DNA of 64,000 nt from G013214665 sp964649815 (lineage in GTDB: Bacteria > Pseudomonadota > Alphaproteobacteria > Rhodobacterales > Rhodobacteraceae): NCBI GenBank assembly GCA_964649815.1, contig CAZYQC010000004.1, positions 38,361 through 102,360 of the forward strand, given 5' to 3'. Shown piece after piece: positions 44,048-52,331 of this stretch. Each line of letters starts with the position of its first letter. Position 1 is the first letter of the stretch. Under the pieces are notes generated by a model that was given only the letters and a program-made list of their open reading frames with translations, did not search any database and had not been told where the DNA came from. Both the position numbers and the translations under genes were made by a program.

Positions 44048-45025
44048 ATGGCACTTACTGATCAAATCCCCGTTTCATCTGGCTTTCACGCAAAAAGCAC
44101 CGCCGCAGAGGTCACGCTAGACATAGACCTAAGCGGCAAAACAGCGATTGTGACGGGTGGCTATAGCGGCATTGGCTTGGAAACCGTTCGTGCGCTCGCC
44201 GCGAAAGGGGCCGCCATCATCGTGCCGGTGCGCTCGCCCGAAAAGGCTGCGGACACGCTGGCGGGTTTGGCAGGCGACGTTACCACAGCACCTATGGATC
44301 TGGCGGATCTCGCATCGGTGCGACGCTTTGGTGAGGCGATGTGCGATCAGCTCGGGCAGCTCGATATGTTGATCAACAACGCTGGTATCATGGCCTGCCC
44401 CGAGACACGCGTGGGGCCGGGATGGGAGGCTCAGTTCGGCGTAAATCACATGGGCCATTTTGCGTTGACGCAAACGCTGATGCCTTTGTTGCAGGCATCG
44501 CCTGATGCGCGTGTGGTGGCGCTGTCTTCGACCGCGCACAAGATGGGCGGGATGCTTTGGGATGACATTCAATTCGAGAACACCGCTTACGACAAGTGGC
44601 GCGCCTATGGTCAGGCAAAATCTGCGAATGCGCTTTTTGCCAATGCCTTGGCGCGGCGCCTAAAGCCCACAGGCGGGCATGCGTTTTCGGTTCATCCGGG
44701 CGGCATTTTCACACCGCTGCAACGCCATTTGCCCAAGGAGGAAATGATTGCGATGGGGTGGCTGGGCGAAGACGGCGAGCCGTCGGAACTGGCAAAAGCG
44801 GGTTTCAAATCGCCCGAGCAAGGGGCGTCGACAACCCTCTGGGCGGCGACATCTGCCGCTTTGGACGGCAAGGCGGGCGTCTATTGCGAGGATTGCGACA
44901 TCGCGGCCCCCACCGATCCGCAAAGCCCAATGGCGCGCTATTTCGGGGTCGAGCCGCATGCCTGCGATGACGCTGATGCGGAACGCCTTTGGGAGGTGAG
45001 TGACGATCTGCTAAAGGCCGCCTGA
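44048..45025 (+). CDS. Short-chain dehydrogenase/reductase
   Basis: A 325-residue NAD(P)-dependent oxidoreductase. The Rossmann motif is TGGYSGIGLET (residues ~37-47), followed by LINNAGIMA and the catalytic Tyr-Lys in YGQAKSANAL, preceded by the catalytic Ser in ALSSTAHK. The C-terminal EDCDIAAPTDP and HPGGIFTPLQRHL resemble retinol dehydrogenase-like SDRs. AGGAGG-type ribosome site before ATG 44048. The family is common, so substrate is not called; it lies downstream of the AraC gene. Confidence 0.88.
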   Translation: MALTDQIPVSSGFHAKSTAAEVTLDIDLSGKTAIVTGGYSGIGLETVRALAAKGAAIIVPVRSPEKAADTLAGLAGDVTTAPMDLADLASVRRFGEAMCDQLGQLDMLINNAGIMACPETRVGPGWEAQFGVNHMGHFALTQTLMPLLQASPDARVVALSSTAHKMGGMLWDDIQFENTAYDKWRAYGQAKSANALFANALARRLKPTGGHAFSVHPGGIFTPLQRHLPKEEMIAMGWLGEDGEPSELAKAGFKSPEQGASTTLWAATSAALDGKAGVYCEDCDIAAPTDPQSPMARYFGVEPHACDDADAERLWEVSDDLLKAA

Positions 45026-45045
45026 TCGCGCCTGATCACACCTGG

Positions 45046-46818
45046 CTACAAAGGCCAGAACACGAGAATGGCGGGGATCGATACTGCGATTATGATGATC
45101 TCCAACGGCAATCCCATGCGCCAGTAATCGCCAAAGCGATACCCGCCAGCCCCAAGGATAAGCGTGTTGTTCTTGTGCCCGATCGGGGTAAGGAATGCGG
45201 CCGAAGCTGCGATCGCGACGGCCATCAAAAACGGATCAGGCGAGACACCCAATTGCCGCGCCATTTCGATCCCGACAGGTGCGGCGACGATGGTTGTGGC
45301 AGTGTTGTTCAAAACGTCGGACAACGACATCGTCACCACCATCAGAACCGTCAGAACCGCCCAGGCGGGCATTCCATCGGTGAGCGTGGTCAAACTGTTC
45401 GCAATAAGCTCGGTACCGCCTGATTGCTCAAGTGCTGCACCCAAGGGGATCATCGAGCCCAAGAGAACAACGACCGGCCATTCGATATGGGTGTAGAGTT
45501 CAGACAAAGGCACGATCCGGGTCAGCACATAAGCAACGACGACAAGCCCCAAGGCGATTGGCAAATAGAGCAACCCCACACTCGCCACAGCGACGGCCCC
45601 AGCAAAAAGCCCGATTGCCAGCCAGACCTTTTCGTTTTCGGTGACTGCAAGCCCGCGTTCAGCCAAGGGCAAGGTGCCGAGCCAGGCGCTGACATCACTG
45701 CCTGCGCCGCTTGGCACCAACAGCAAAAGGATGTCGCCCGCGCGCAAAGGTGTTTTGCGCACTTGCTGTGTGATCCGTTTGCCTTCGCGGGCAATACCCA
45801 TCAGCACAGTGTTCTGGCGCCAGGACAGACCAACCGCTTGGGCGGATCGCCCCACAAGGCGCGAGGTCTCGGTGACGACAACCTCGATGACCTCAACACC
45901 TTCGCCCGAGGCGCGCAGCAAATCCGCCCGGCGTTCATCCGCGACAGCAAGGGCCAGAGCGGTTCGAAACTCATCAAGCGCATCTGGCGTGGCCTCAAGA
46001 ACCAGCGCGTCTCCGTCCCGCAGAATTGTGTTGCGGGCGCGGCCATACAGGCGCTTTCCGTCGCGAATGATCCCGATCAGCGCCACATCGGCGGTTTCGG
46101 CGGGGCCTTCCTGCTCTGCCAGTCGGGTGCCGATCAACTTGGACCCGGATGGAATTGTCAGCTCAGCAATGTATTGCGACACGTCGCCCACATCAGAGGC
46201 GCTGTCTTCACGTGACGGAATCAAACGCCAGCCGATCAAGGCCACAAATGCCAGTCCGGCAATGGCCGCGATCCCGCCCACGGGCGCAAAGTCAAACATG
46301 CGAAACGGCTCGCCCAGGCTTTCTTCTCGGATAGAGGCGATGATGATGTTGGGCGGCGTGCCAATCAACGTCACCATACCGCCCAAGATGGTCGCAAAGC
46401 TAAGCGGCATCAAAGACAAGCCGGGCGCGCGGCCCGCTTTGCGCGCGGTCTGAATGTCGACCGGCATCAACAGGGCGAGTGCGGCGACATTGTTCATAAA
46501 GGCCGACAGAACGCCGCCCACGACACCCATCAAGCCAATATGCGCCCCAAGCGAACGGGACGCATCCACCAGCGTCCGCGTGATCAGAAAAACCGCACCA
46601 GATCGCACCAGCCCGGCCGAGACGACCAGAACAAGCGCCACAACCAAAGTTGCGGGATGTCCAAAGCCGGAGAACGCCTCGGACGATGGCACAACACCCA
46701 AGACGACGCCGGCCATGAGCGCGCCGAACGCAACGATGTCATAGCGGTACCGCCCCCAAAGCAGCAGCGCAAAGACCAGTCCGAAAAGAGAGAAGAGAAT
46801 GATTTGATCGGTCGTCAT
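45046..46818 (-). CDS. SLC13-type permease with RCK_C domains (paralogue)
   Basis: A 590-residue membrane protein with the same plan as the gene at 35587: helical halves around two RCK_C domains (IAELTIPSGSKLIGTRLAE..., EVIEVVVTETSRLVGRSAQAV...). Family signatures include LMPLSFATILGGMVTLIGTPPNIIIASIR and the C-terminal SDVLNNTATTIVAAPVGIEMA with LTPIGHKNNTLILGAGGY. ATG 46818 chosen at MTTDQIILFS. It converges on the SDR gene. Confidence 0.88.
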   Translation of the reverse strand: MTTDQIILFSLFGLVFALLLWGRYRYDIVAFGALMAGVVLGVVPSSEAFSGFGHPATLVVALVLVVSAGLVRSGAVFLITRTLVDASRSLGAHIGLMGVVGGVLSAFMNNVAALALLMPVDIQTARKAGRAPGLSLMPLSFATILGGMVTLIGTPPNIIIASIREESLGEPFRMFDFAPVGGIAAIAGLAFVALIGWRLIPSREDSASDVGDVSQYIAELTIPSGSKLIGTRLAEQEGPAETADVALIGIIRDGKRLYGRARNTILRDGDALVLEATPDALDEFRTALALAVADERRADLLRASGEGVEVIEVVVTETSRLVGRSAQAVGLSWRQNTVLMGIAREGKRITQQVRKTPLRAGDILLLLVPSGAGSDVSAWLGTLPLAERGLAVTENEKVWLAIGLFAGAVAVASVGLLYLPIALGLVVVAYVLTRIVPLSELYTHIEWPVVVLLGSMIPLGAALEQSGGTELIANSLTTLTDGMPAWAVLTVLMVVTMSLSDVLNNTATTIVAAPVGIEMARQLGVSPDPFLMAVAIAASAAFLTPIGHKNNTLILGAGGYRFGDYWRMGLPLEIIIIAVSIPAILVFWPL

Positions 46819-46939
46819 GCGATGCAGCTTGCATTGCCACGTGGACCTCCACAAGGCATCGCAACGCCGCTTGCGGGATTGCCCCTGGCCCTTGGCCTGC
46901 CGTATAGAGCGTCAAACGACGGATGAAGGGGAGAGACCC

Positions 46940-47686
46940 ATGGCAGGCCATTCCAAATGGGCGAATATTCAGCACCGCAAAGGGCGCCAGGACAAACTGC
47001 GCGCCAAGTTGTTTTCCAAGCTTTCGAAAGAGATCACGATCGCAGCCAAGATGGGCGATCCTGATCCAGACAAGAACCCGCGTCTGCGTCTGGCTGTGAA
47101 GGAAGCCAAAGGCCAGTCGATGCCCAAGGATAACATCGAACGGGCGATCAAAAAGTCTCAGGCAGGCGAAGGCGACGATTACGAAGAAATCCGCTACGAA
47201 GGCTATGGGCCAAACGGTGTTGCGGTGATTGTCGAAGCGATGACCGACAACCGCAATCGCACTGCGTCGACGGTTCGGTCGACCTTTACCAAGAACGGCG
47301 GCAACCTTGGCGAAACCGGCAGCGTCGGTTTCATGTTCGAGCGCAAAGGCGAGGTGGTTTATCCGGCATCCGTTGGCGATGCGGATACGGTCATGATGGC
47401 TGCCATCGAAGCCGGTGCCGAAGATGTCGAGTCAAGCGAGGACGGCCATATCATCTGGTGTGCAGACACCGATCTGAACGATGTGTCGAACGCCTTGGAA
47501 AACGACCTGGGCGAAAGCGACGCAACGCGTCTGGTCTGGAAGCCAACCACAACGACTGAACTGGATCTCGAAGGCATGGAAAAGCTGATGAGGCTGATCG
47601 ACGCCTTGGAAGATGACGACGACGTCCAGCGTGTGACCTCTAATTTCGAAGCCTCGGACGAGGTTATGGCGCAGCTCGAAGCCTAG
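46940..47686 (+). CDS. yebC: YebC/PmpR family protein
   Basis: A 248-residue protein of the YebC/DUF28 family, starting MAGHSKWANIQHRKGRQD. The middle domain shows YEGYGPNGVAVIVEAMTDNRNRT and GGNLGETGSVGFMF. Long annotated as a transcriptional regulator; recent work on homologues points to a role at the ribosome during difficult (proline-rich) translation. It is divergent from the SLC13 gene. Two hairpins follow its stop. Confidence 0.95.
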   Translation: MAGHSKWANIQHRKGRQDKLRAKLFSKLSKEITIAAKMGDPDPDKNPRLRLAVKEAKGQSMPKDNIERAIKKSQAGEGDDYEEIRYEGYGPNGVAVIVEAMTDNRNRTASTVRSTFTKNGGNLGETGSVGFMFERKGEVVYPASVGDADTVMMAAIEAGAEDVESSEDGHIIWCADTDLNDVSNALENDLGESDATRLVWKPTTTTELDLEGMEKLMRLIDALEDDDDVQRVTSNFEASDEVMAQLEA

Positions 47687-47750
47687 ACGGATCTCGGGCT
47701 CTGGGCGCGGCGGCGGCCAAACCTCAGAGAGGTTTCAGTGTCGGGATATG

Positions 47751-47783
47751 AAAACGCCGCCATCGCGAAAGCGAGGCGGCGTT
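47751..47783. terminator. Hairpin between yebC and the convergent small gene
   Basis: AACGCCGCC pairs with GGCGGCGTT around a CGC-GAAA-GCG inner stem with a GAAA tetraloop. A shorter hairpin (AAACCTC-AGA-GAGGTTT, 47719-47735) lies 15 bases before. AAAA precedes the stem, so on the minus strand it ends in TTTT and would act as a terminator for the convergent gene. Confidence 0.72.
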
Positions 47784-47809
47784 GGGCGTATTGGGGCGCT
47801 GGTCAGCGC

Positions 47810-48082
47810 TTAGGTGAAAAGCGCGCGCGCGACTTGGCTCCAGCTGTTGCAGCCTTGCGCGTTCGCAGCCGGCATCTGCCGGTCCAAGCGGCGGATCAGA
47901 CCTTTAAGGTCATTCAGCCGCACGCGTGCGGTATCGCCTCCGGCACGGCTTTGTACCGAGAGAATTTTTTCCTGTGTCTGCAGCGCCTGTTCGATGATCT
48001 CGATATCGTGGCGCGTCAGGTCTACTGTAGTTGTGTCGTCCAACATCGTCGTCGGCTCCATTCTTATTGTCTTGCTCATCAT
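47810..48082 (-). CDS. Hypothetical small protein
   Basis: A 90-residue soluble protein of unknown function. It begins with MMSKTIRMEP and contains an acidic helix-forming part (LTRHDIEIIEQALQTQEKIL) and ends NSWSQVARALFT. I do not recognise a family. Coding is supported by composition and by the terminator placed 27 bases beyond its stop in the correct orientation. An ATG four codons upstream is also possible. Confidence 0.6.
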   Translation of the reverse strand: MMSKTIRMEPTTMLDDTTTVDLTRHDIEIIEQALQTQEKILSVQSRAGGDTARVRLNDLKGLIRRLDRQMPAANAQGCNSWSQVARALFT

Positions 48083-48419
48083 ATGGTGTCTCACGTTGTA
48101 TACGCCAATGACCTCTGATCAGATCAGTGTGAAACCGCGTGTGAGCGCCAAAATGACGGACCCGTGATCACGCGCGTCATTGCGCATCTTGGGTCGTATC
48201 GGGTTGTCTTAATTGGCATTTCCGACTTGGCGCTACAAGAGGACGAGACCCTGCATTTTCGCATGTCTGCTGTGCTGCTGACGCAAACCGTCACCAGCCA
48301 AGCGGCGCAATAAGGCGGGTCCCACGAATGTGTGACTGACCGAACGTCATGCCAGAGCGCGCGCCCGGATTGACCAAGGGTCGCTTGCATCTTCCCCCGG
48401 ATTTGCTGTTGATGCGGGT
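48083..48419. other. Spacer before the EamA gene, no supported gene
   Basis: 337 bases. A 13-bp palindrome CTGATC-A-GATCAG lies at 48115-48127. A GTG-initiated 49-codon frame (48164-48313, plus strand) is present, but I see no ribosome site or homology strong enough to call it. Confidence 0.4.
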
Positions 48420-49322
48420 ATGACCTCTTCTCCTTCGCGACCGCTTGTTGGGATCGGCTGGATGCTCGTCACCGGCGGGTGTTTTGTCGCGGTGACGGCA
48501 TTGGTCAAATACATGGGCCAGGATGTGCCCTCGGCCCAAGCCGCGTTTTTACGCTATTTGCTGGGGTTGGTCTTTTTGATCCCGATGGTGCCTGCCCTGC
48601 GCGCCACGCGGCTGACACCGCGCCATTGGCGCCTGTTTGCCTTGCGCGGCGTCTTTCATGCCGCTGGTGTCTTGCTGTGGTTCTTTGCAATGACGCGGAT
48701 CCCGATCGCCGATGTCACCGCGCTCAATTACCTCGCGCCGATTTACGTCACGATTGGCGCAGCTCTGTTTCTGGGAGAGCGTATGGCCTTTCGCCGGATC
48801 GCGGCGGTCGTCATCGCTTTGGTCGGTGCGATGATCATTCTCCGTCCGGGTTTCCGAGAGGTCGAGACCGGTCATTTGGCGATGCTGCTTGCGGCGGTGG
48901 TGTTTGCTGGCTCGTACCTGTTGACCAAGATTTTGGCTGGCGAGGTCAGCGCAACGATCATTGTCGCGATGCTGTCGATTTTCGTGACCATCGCGTTGGC
49001 CCCTTTTGCCATCGCGCAATGGGTGACGCCAAGTTGGCATGATGTGGGCGTTCTGTTTCTAGTGGCCTGCTTTGCCACGGCAGGTCACTATACGATGACA
49101 TTGGCCTTTGCAGCCGCGCCCGTCACGGTCACGCAGCCGGTTACGTTCCTGCAACTTGTCTGGGCTGTGCTTTTGGGTGCGCTGGTCTTTGCCGAACCGG
49201 TGGATGGCTTTGTCGTTTTGGGCGGCGCGGTGATCCTTGCCTCGGTGACGTTCATCACCTGGCGTGAGGCGGTCGTCCGCGGCCGCACCGTCACGCCGAC
49301 AACACCCGCGACCAAAGTCTAG
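48420..49322 (+). CDS. EamA/DMT family transporter
   Basis: A 300-residue inner-membrane protein with ten helices and two EamA repeats (the first around PSAQAAFLRYLLGLVF, then RIPIADVTALNYLAPIYVTIGAALFLGE, ending the first repeat). It resembles the RarD/YdcZ-type exporters of roseobacters. It stands alone upstream of the betaine cluster; a link to it is not shown. Substrate unknown. Confidence 0.88.
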   Translation: MTSSPSRPLVGIGWMLVTGGCFVAVTALVKYMGQDVPSAQAAFLRYLLGLVFLIPMVPALRATRLTPRHWRLFALRGVFHAAGVLLWFFAMTRIPIADVTALNYLAPIYVTIGAALFLGERMAFRRIAAVVIALVGAMIILRPGFREVETGHLAMLLAAVVFAGSYLLTKILAGEVSATIIVAMLSIFVTIALAPFAIAQWVTPSWHDVGVLFLVACFATAGHYTMTLAFAAAPVTVTQPVTFLQLVWAVLLGALVFAEPVDGFVVLGGAVILASVTFITWREAVVRGRTVTPTTPATKV

Positions 49323-49418
49323 CCTTTGGGATTGTGCAAGGTCCTGTGTCGCGGATGTGCTTGCTGATGCGGCCCCTGCGGGTCTAGCGTGCCGCAAATT
49401 CAAATAGCGGGGGCAAAG

Positions 49419-50927
49419 ATGGCACGTCCGAATATTCTCATCTTTATGGTGGATCAACTGAACGGAACTCTGTTTCCCGATGGCCCCGCAGATTGGCTGC
49501 ACGCCCCGAACCTCAAAGCGCTTGCCAAACGCTCGACCCGTTTTGCGCATAGCTACACCGCATCGCCCCTGTGCGCGCCCGGTCGGGCAGCGTTCATGTC
49601 CGGTCAATTGCCAAGCCAGACGGGCGTTTATGACAATGCCGCAGAGTTTCGCAGCGACATCCCGACCTATGCGCATCACTTGCGCCGCGCGGGCTACAAG
49701 ACATGCCTGTCGGGCAAGATGCATTTCGTCGGACCCGATCAACTGCATGGCTTCGAAGAACGTCTGACCACCGATATCTACCCTGCCGATTTTGGCTGGA
49801 CGCCGGATTATCGCAAGCCGGGAGAGCGGATTGATTGGTGGTATCACAACATGGGCTCAGTCACGGGGGCGGGCGTGGCCGAGATCTCGAACCAATTGGA
49901 ATACGACGATGAGGTCGCCTACAACGCGGTGCGCAAGGTCTATGATTATGCGCGGGCGCAAGATGGTGCGCCCTGGTGTCTGACGGTCAGTTTCACGCAC
50001 CCGCACGACCCATATGTGGCCCGGCGCAAGTATTGGGACCTTTATGAAGATTGCGCGCACCTTCTGCCCGATGTGCCAGCCTTTGCCTATGACGACCATG
50101 ACCCACATGCGCAGCGGATTTTTGATGCGAACGATTGGCGCAACTTTGACATCACCGAAGACGACATTCGCTGCTCGCGTCGCGCGTATTTCGCCAACAT
50201 CTCATATCTGGACGATAAGATCGGCGAGGTGATGGCCGCGCTCGAAGCCAGCCGGCAGGACGCAATCATCTTATTCGTCTCGGATCATGGGGACATGCTG
50301 GGTGAGCGCGGATTGTGGTTCAAGATGTGCTTTTACGATGGTTCTGCGCGGGTTCCATTGATGATCTCGGCGCCTGATCTGGCAGCGGGGCGGATCGACA
50401 CACCTGTTTCCACGATTGATGTATGCCCGACCCTCTGCGCGCTTGCCGGTGTCTCGATGGACGAGGTCATGCCCTGGACAACTGGCGAAAATCTGGTGCC
50501 ACTGGCGCAAGGCGAAGAACGAACAGCGCCTGTTGCAATGGAATATGCGGCCGAGGCCTCTTATGCCCCGCTTGTGTCTCTGCGGTACGGCAAGTGGAAG
50601 TACAACGCCTGCGCCCTGGACCCCGAACAATTGTTCGACATGGAGGCGGACCCGCACGAATTGACGAACCTCGCGCCCGACCCGGCCCATGCAGGCACGT
50701 TGAGCGCGCTTCGTGTCAAAGCGCAGGCGCGTTGGGACCTCGCACAATTTGACGCGGACGTGCGCGCCAGCCAGGCCCGGCGATGGGTTGTCTATGACGC
50801 TTTGCGCCAGGGCGGGTACTACCCTTGGGATTTCCAGCCGCTGCAAAAAGCGTCAGAGCGGTACATGCGCAATCACATGGATCTCAACGTGCTGGAAGAC
50901 AGCCAGCGCTTTCCGAGGGGCGAGTGA
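49419..50927 (+). CDS. betC: Choline-sulfatase
   Basis: A 502-residue type I sulfatase that releases choline from choline-O-sulfate. The formylglycine signature is CAPGR with Cys52 as the modified residue, in SPLCAPGRAAFMSGQLPSQ. Metal ligands are in MVDQLNG and VSDHGDMLGERGLWFK. The C-terminal region (QARRWVVYDALRQGGYYPWDFQPLQ) is that of choline-sulfatases specifically. ATG 49419 (MARPNILIFMVDQ) fits the family; an upstream start adds ten residues. It overlaps the glutathione transferase start as TGATG and begins the osmoprotectant cluster. Confidence 0.92.
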   Translation: MARPNILIFMVDQLNGTLFPDGPADWLHAPNLKALAKRSTRFAHSYTASPLCAPGRAAFMSGQLPSQTGVYDNAAEFRSDIPTYAHHLRRAGYKTCLSGKMHFVGPDQLHGFEERLTTDIYPADFGWTPDYRKPGERIDWWYHNMGSVTGAGVAEISNQLEYDDEVAYNAVRKVYDYARAQDGAPWCLTVSFTHPHDPYVARRKYWDLYEDCAHLLPDVPAFAYDDHDPHAQRIFDANDWRNFDITEDDIRCSRRAYFANISYLDDKIGEVMAALEASRQDAIILFVSDHGDMLGERGLWFKMCFYDGSARVPLMISAPDLAAGRIDTPVSTIDVCPTLCALAGVSMDEVMPWTTGENLVPLAQGEERTAPVAMEYAAEASYAPLVSLRYGKWKYNACALDPEQLFDMEADPHELTNLAPDPAHAGTLSALRVKAQARWDLAQFDADVRASQARRWVVYDALRQGGYYPWDFQPLQKASERYMRNHMDLNVLEDSQRFPRGE

Positions 50928-51568
50928 TGATCACGCTTTGGGGGCGGGCCAGTTCGTCGAATGTGCAGATGGTGCACTGGGCGCTTTTGGAGTTCGGGGT
51001 TCCCTTTGACCGGATCGACGCAGGCGAAGGCTTTGGCGGGTTGGATAGCCCAGAGTTTCTGGCCATGAATCCACACGGCAAAATCCCGGTGCTGCAAGAC
51101 GGCGCGCTGACCCTTTTCGAGAGCTGCGCAATCCTGCGGTATCTGGCCGGTGCCTATGGGCCCCAAAACGCCTGGCCTGCTGATCCCGCGCAGCGCGCGG
51201 CGGTGGATCAATGGGCGGAATGGGCCAAGCAAGGTCCGTCAAACAGGTTCACCGGGCCAATCTTTTGGCGCGTCGTGCGGACGCCTGCCGCGCGCCGAGA
51301 CCCCGCCGCAATTGCCGGCGCGATCCAACGTTTTGAAACAGAGCTGCGCATCGCAGAGGACCGGCTAACGGAACACGCCTGGCTTTGTGGAGATCGCATG
51401 ACCATTGGCGACATGATCTTGGGCCATGTGCTATTCCGCTACTATGATATCGAGATCCCTCGGCAGGATTTCCCGGCTGTGCGCGCGTTTTACGAAAACC
51501 TCACCACACGCCCAGCCTATCAACAGGCTGTGATGCTGCCTTATGATGAGCTGCGCGATACGATTTGA
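50927..51568 (+). CDS. Glutathione S-transferase family protein
   Basis: A 213-residue protein with an N-terminal thioredoxin-like GST domain (ITLWGRASSSNVQMVHWALLE, GKIPVLQDGALTLFESCAILRYLA) and an alpha-helical C-terminal domain. The ATG overlaps the betC stop, so the two are translationally coupled. A GST here is not part of the classical bet pathway; a redox or detoxification role for the cluster is unproven. It converges on betI. Confidence 0.87.
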   Translation: MITLWGRASSSNVQMVHWALLEFGVPFDRIDAGEGFGGLDSPEFLAMNPHGKIPVLQDGALTLFESCAILRYLAGAYGPQNAWPADPAQRAAVDQWAEWAKQGPSNRFTGPIFWRVVRTPAARRDPAAIAGAIQRFETELRIAEDRLTEHAWLCGDRMTIGDMILGHVLFRYYDIEIPRQDFPAVRAFYENLTTRPAYQQAVMLPYDELRDTI

Positions 51569-51573
51569 GCGGG

Positions 51574-52170
51574 TCAATCGGGCGCGGTGATGGCGCCGTC
51601 TAGCAGAGCGCGCACCACCTGTTCAGCGTTGCGCCGCGCCGTGGCCGGGTTCGTTGGTTGCATTGCTTGGGCCGCTTCCACCCAAATGCCATCCATGTAA
51701 GCTTGGATCGACTCGCGCAGCGGTTCGCACACATCCAGCGGCACCAATTGGCGCAGCTCGCGCCGAACATGGCTGAGCACCCGTCGCCTGTTGATTTCGT
51801 GCAGGCGCGTCAGGCGCGGCGAATAGGGCGCATTGGCCCAGAACTGGATCCAAAACGAACATTGCGGCGCCGAAAAGAGTGCGTCATCAAAATTGGCCAG
51901 CACGATCGCAAAGAGACGTTCTCGCGGTGTTTCGGCCGATTGAAGTCGCGCGATCAGAACGGACCGCAGCGTTGACATCAGGCGGCGCATCGTCGCCTCC
52001 ATCAATTTTTCTTTGCTGCCGAAGTAATAATTGATCGAGGCTGCCGTCGCGCCGGCTTTGCGCGCGATTTCTGTCATGGTGACAGTGGCATAGCCTTCTT
52101 CGAACGTTGCGGCGATGGCCGCATCGATCAGCTCTTCGTGGCGGATGTCTCTGATGCGCATTCTGCTCAT
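51574..52170 (-). CDS. betI: TetR-type repressor BetI
   Basis: A 198-residue TetR regulator. Its N-terminal HTH is MTEIARKAGATAASINYYFGSKEKLM; the C-terminal FWIQFWANAPYSPRLTRLHEINRRR is typical of BetI, which represses the bet genes unless choline is present. The start could also be 52161 (MRIRDIRHEEL) on ribosome-site spacing. It is divergent from the BCCT-like gene, with an inverted repeat between them. Confidence 0.87.
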   Translation of the reverse strand: MSRMRIRDIRHEELIDAAIAATFEEGYATVTMTEIARKAGATAASINYYFGSKEKLMEATMRRLMSTLRSVLIARLQSAETPRERLFAIVLANFDDALFSAPQCSFWIQFWANAPYSPRLTRLHEINRRRVLSHVRRELRQLVPLDVCEPLRESIQAYMDGIWVEAAQAMQPTNPATARRNAEQVVRALLDGAITAPD

Positions 52171-52226
52171 GCCTCCCATCATCCGCATTTGCCCTAGATG
52201 CGCAACTGAAATGCCAATACGAAAAA

Positions 52227-52242
52227 TTAAATCACCATTTAA
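52227..52242. promoter_or_regulatory. Candidate BetI operator
   Basis: TTAAAT-CACC-ATTTAA, a perfect 6-bp inverted repeat with a 4-base spacer, in an AT-rich stretch between the divergent betI and transporter genes. BetI of E. coli is known to bind in the betI-betT spacer; that this dyad is the site is inference. Confidence 0.45.
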
Positions 52243-52331
52243 GATTCTTCTTGGCGGACAGAATGTGCGCTGCTAACGTCCGCCGCATCCTAAAGAAGGC
52301 GCAGTTAGCCAGCGCCAAAAGGGAGGGAACT

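Noticed and set aside
48164..48313. GTG-initiated 49-codon frame in the spacer before the EamA gene
   Set aside because: No clear ribosome site, no recognisable family, and an open frame of this size is expected by chance in this DNA.
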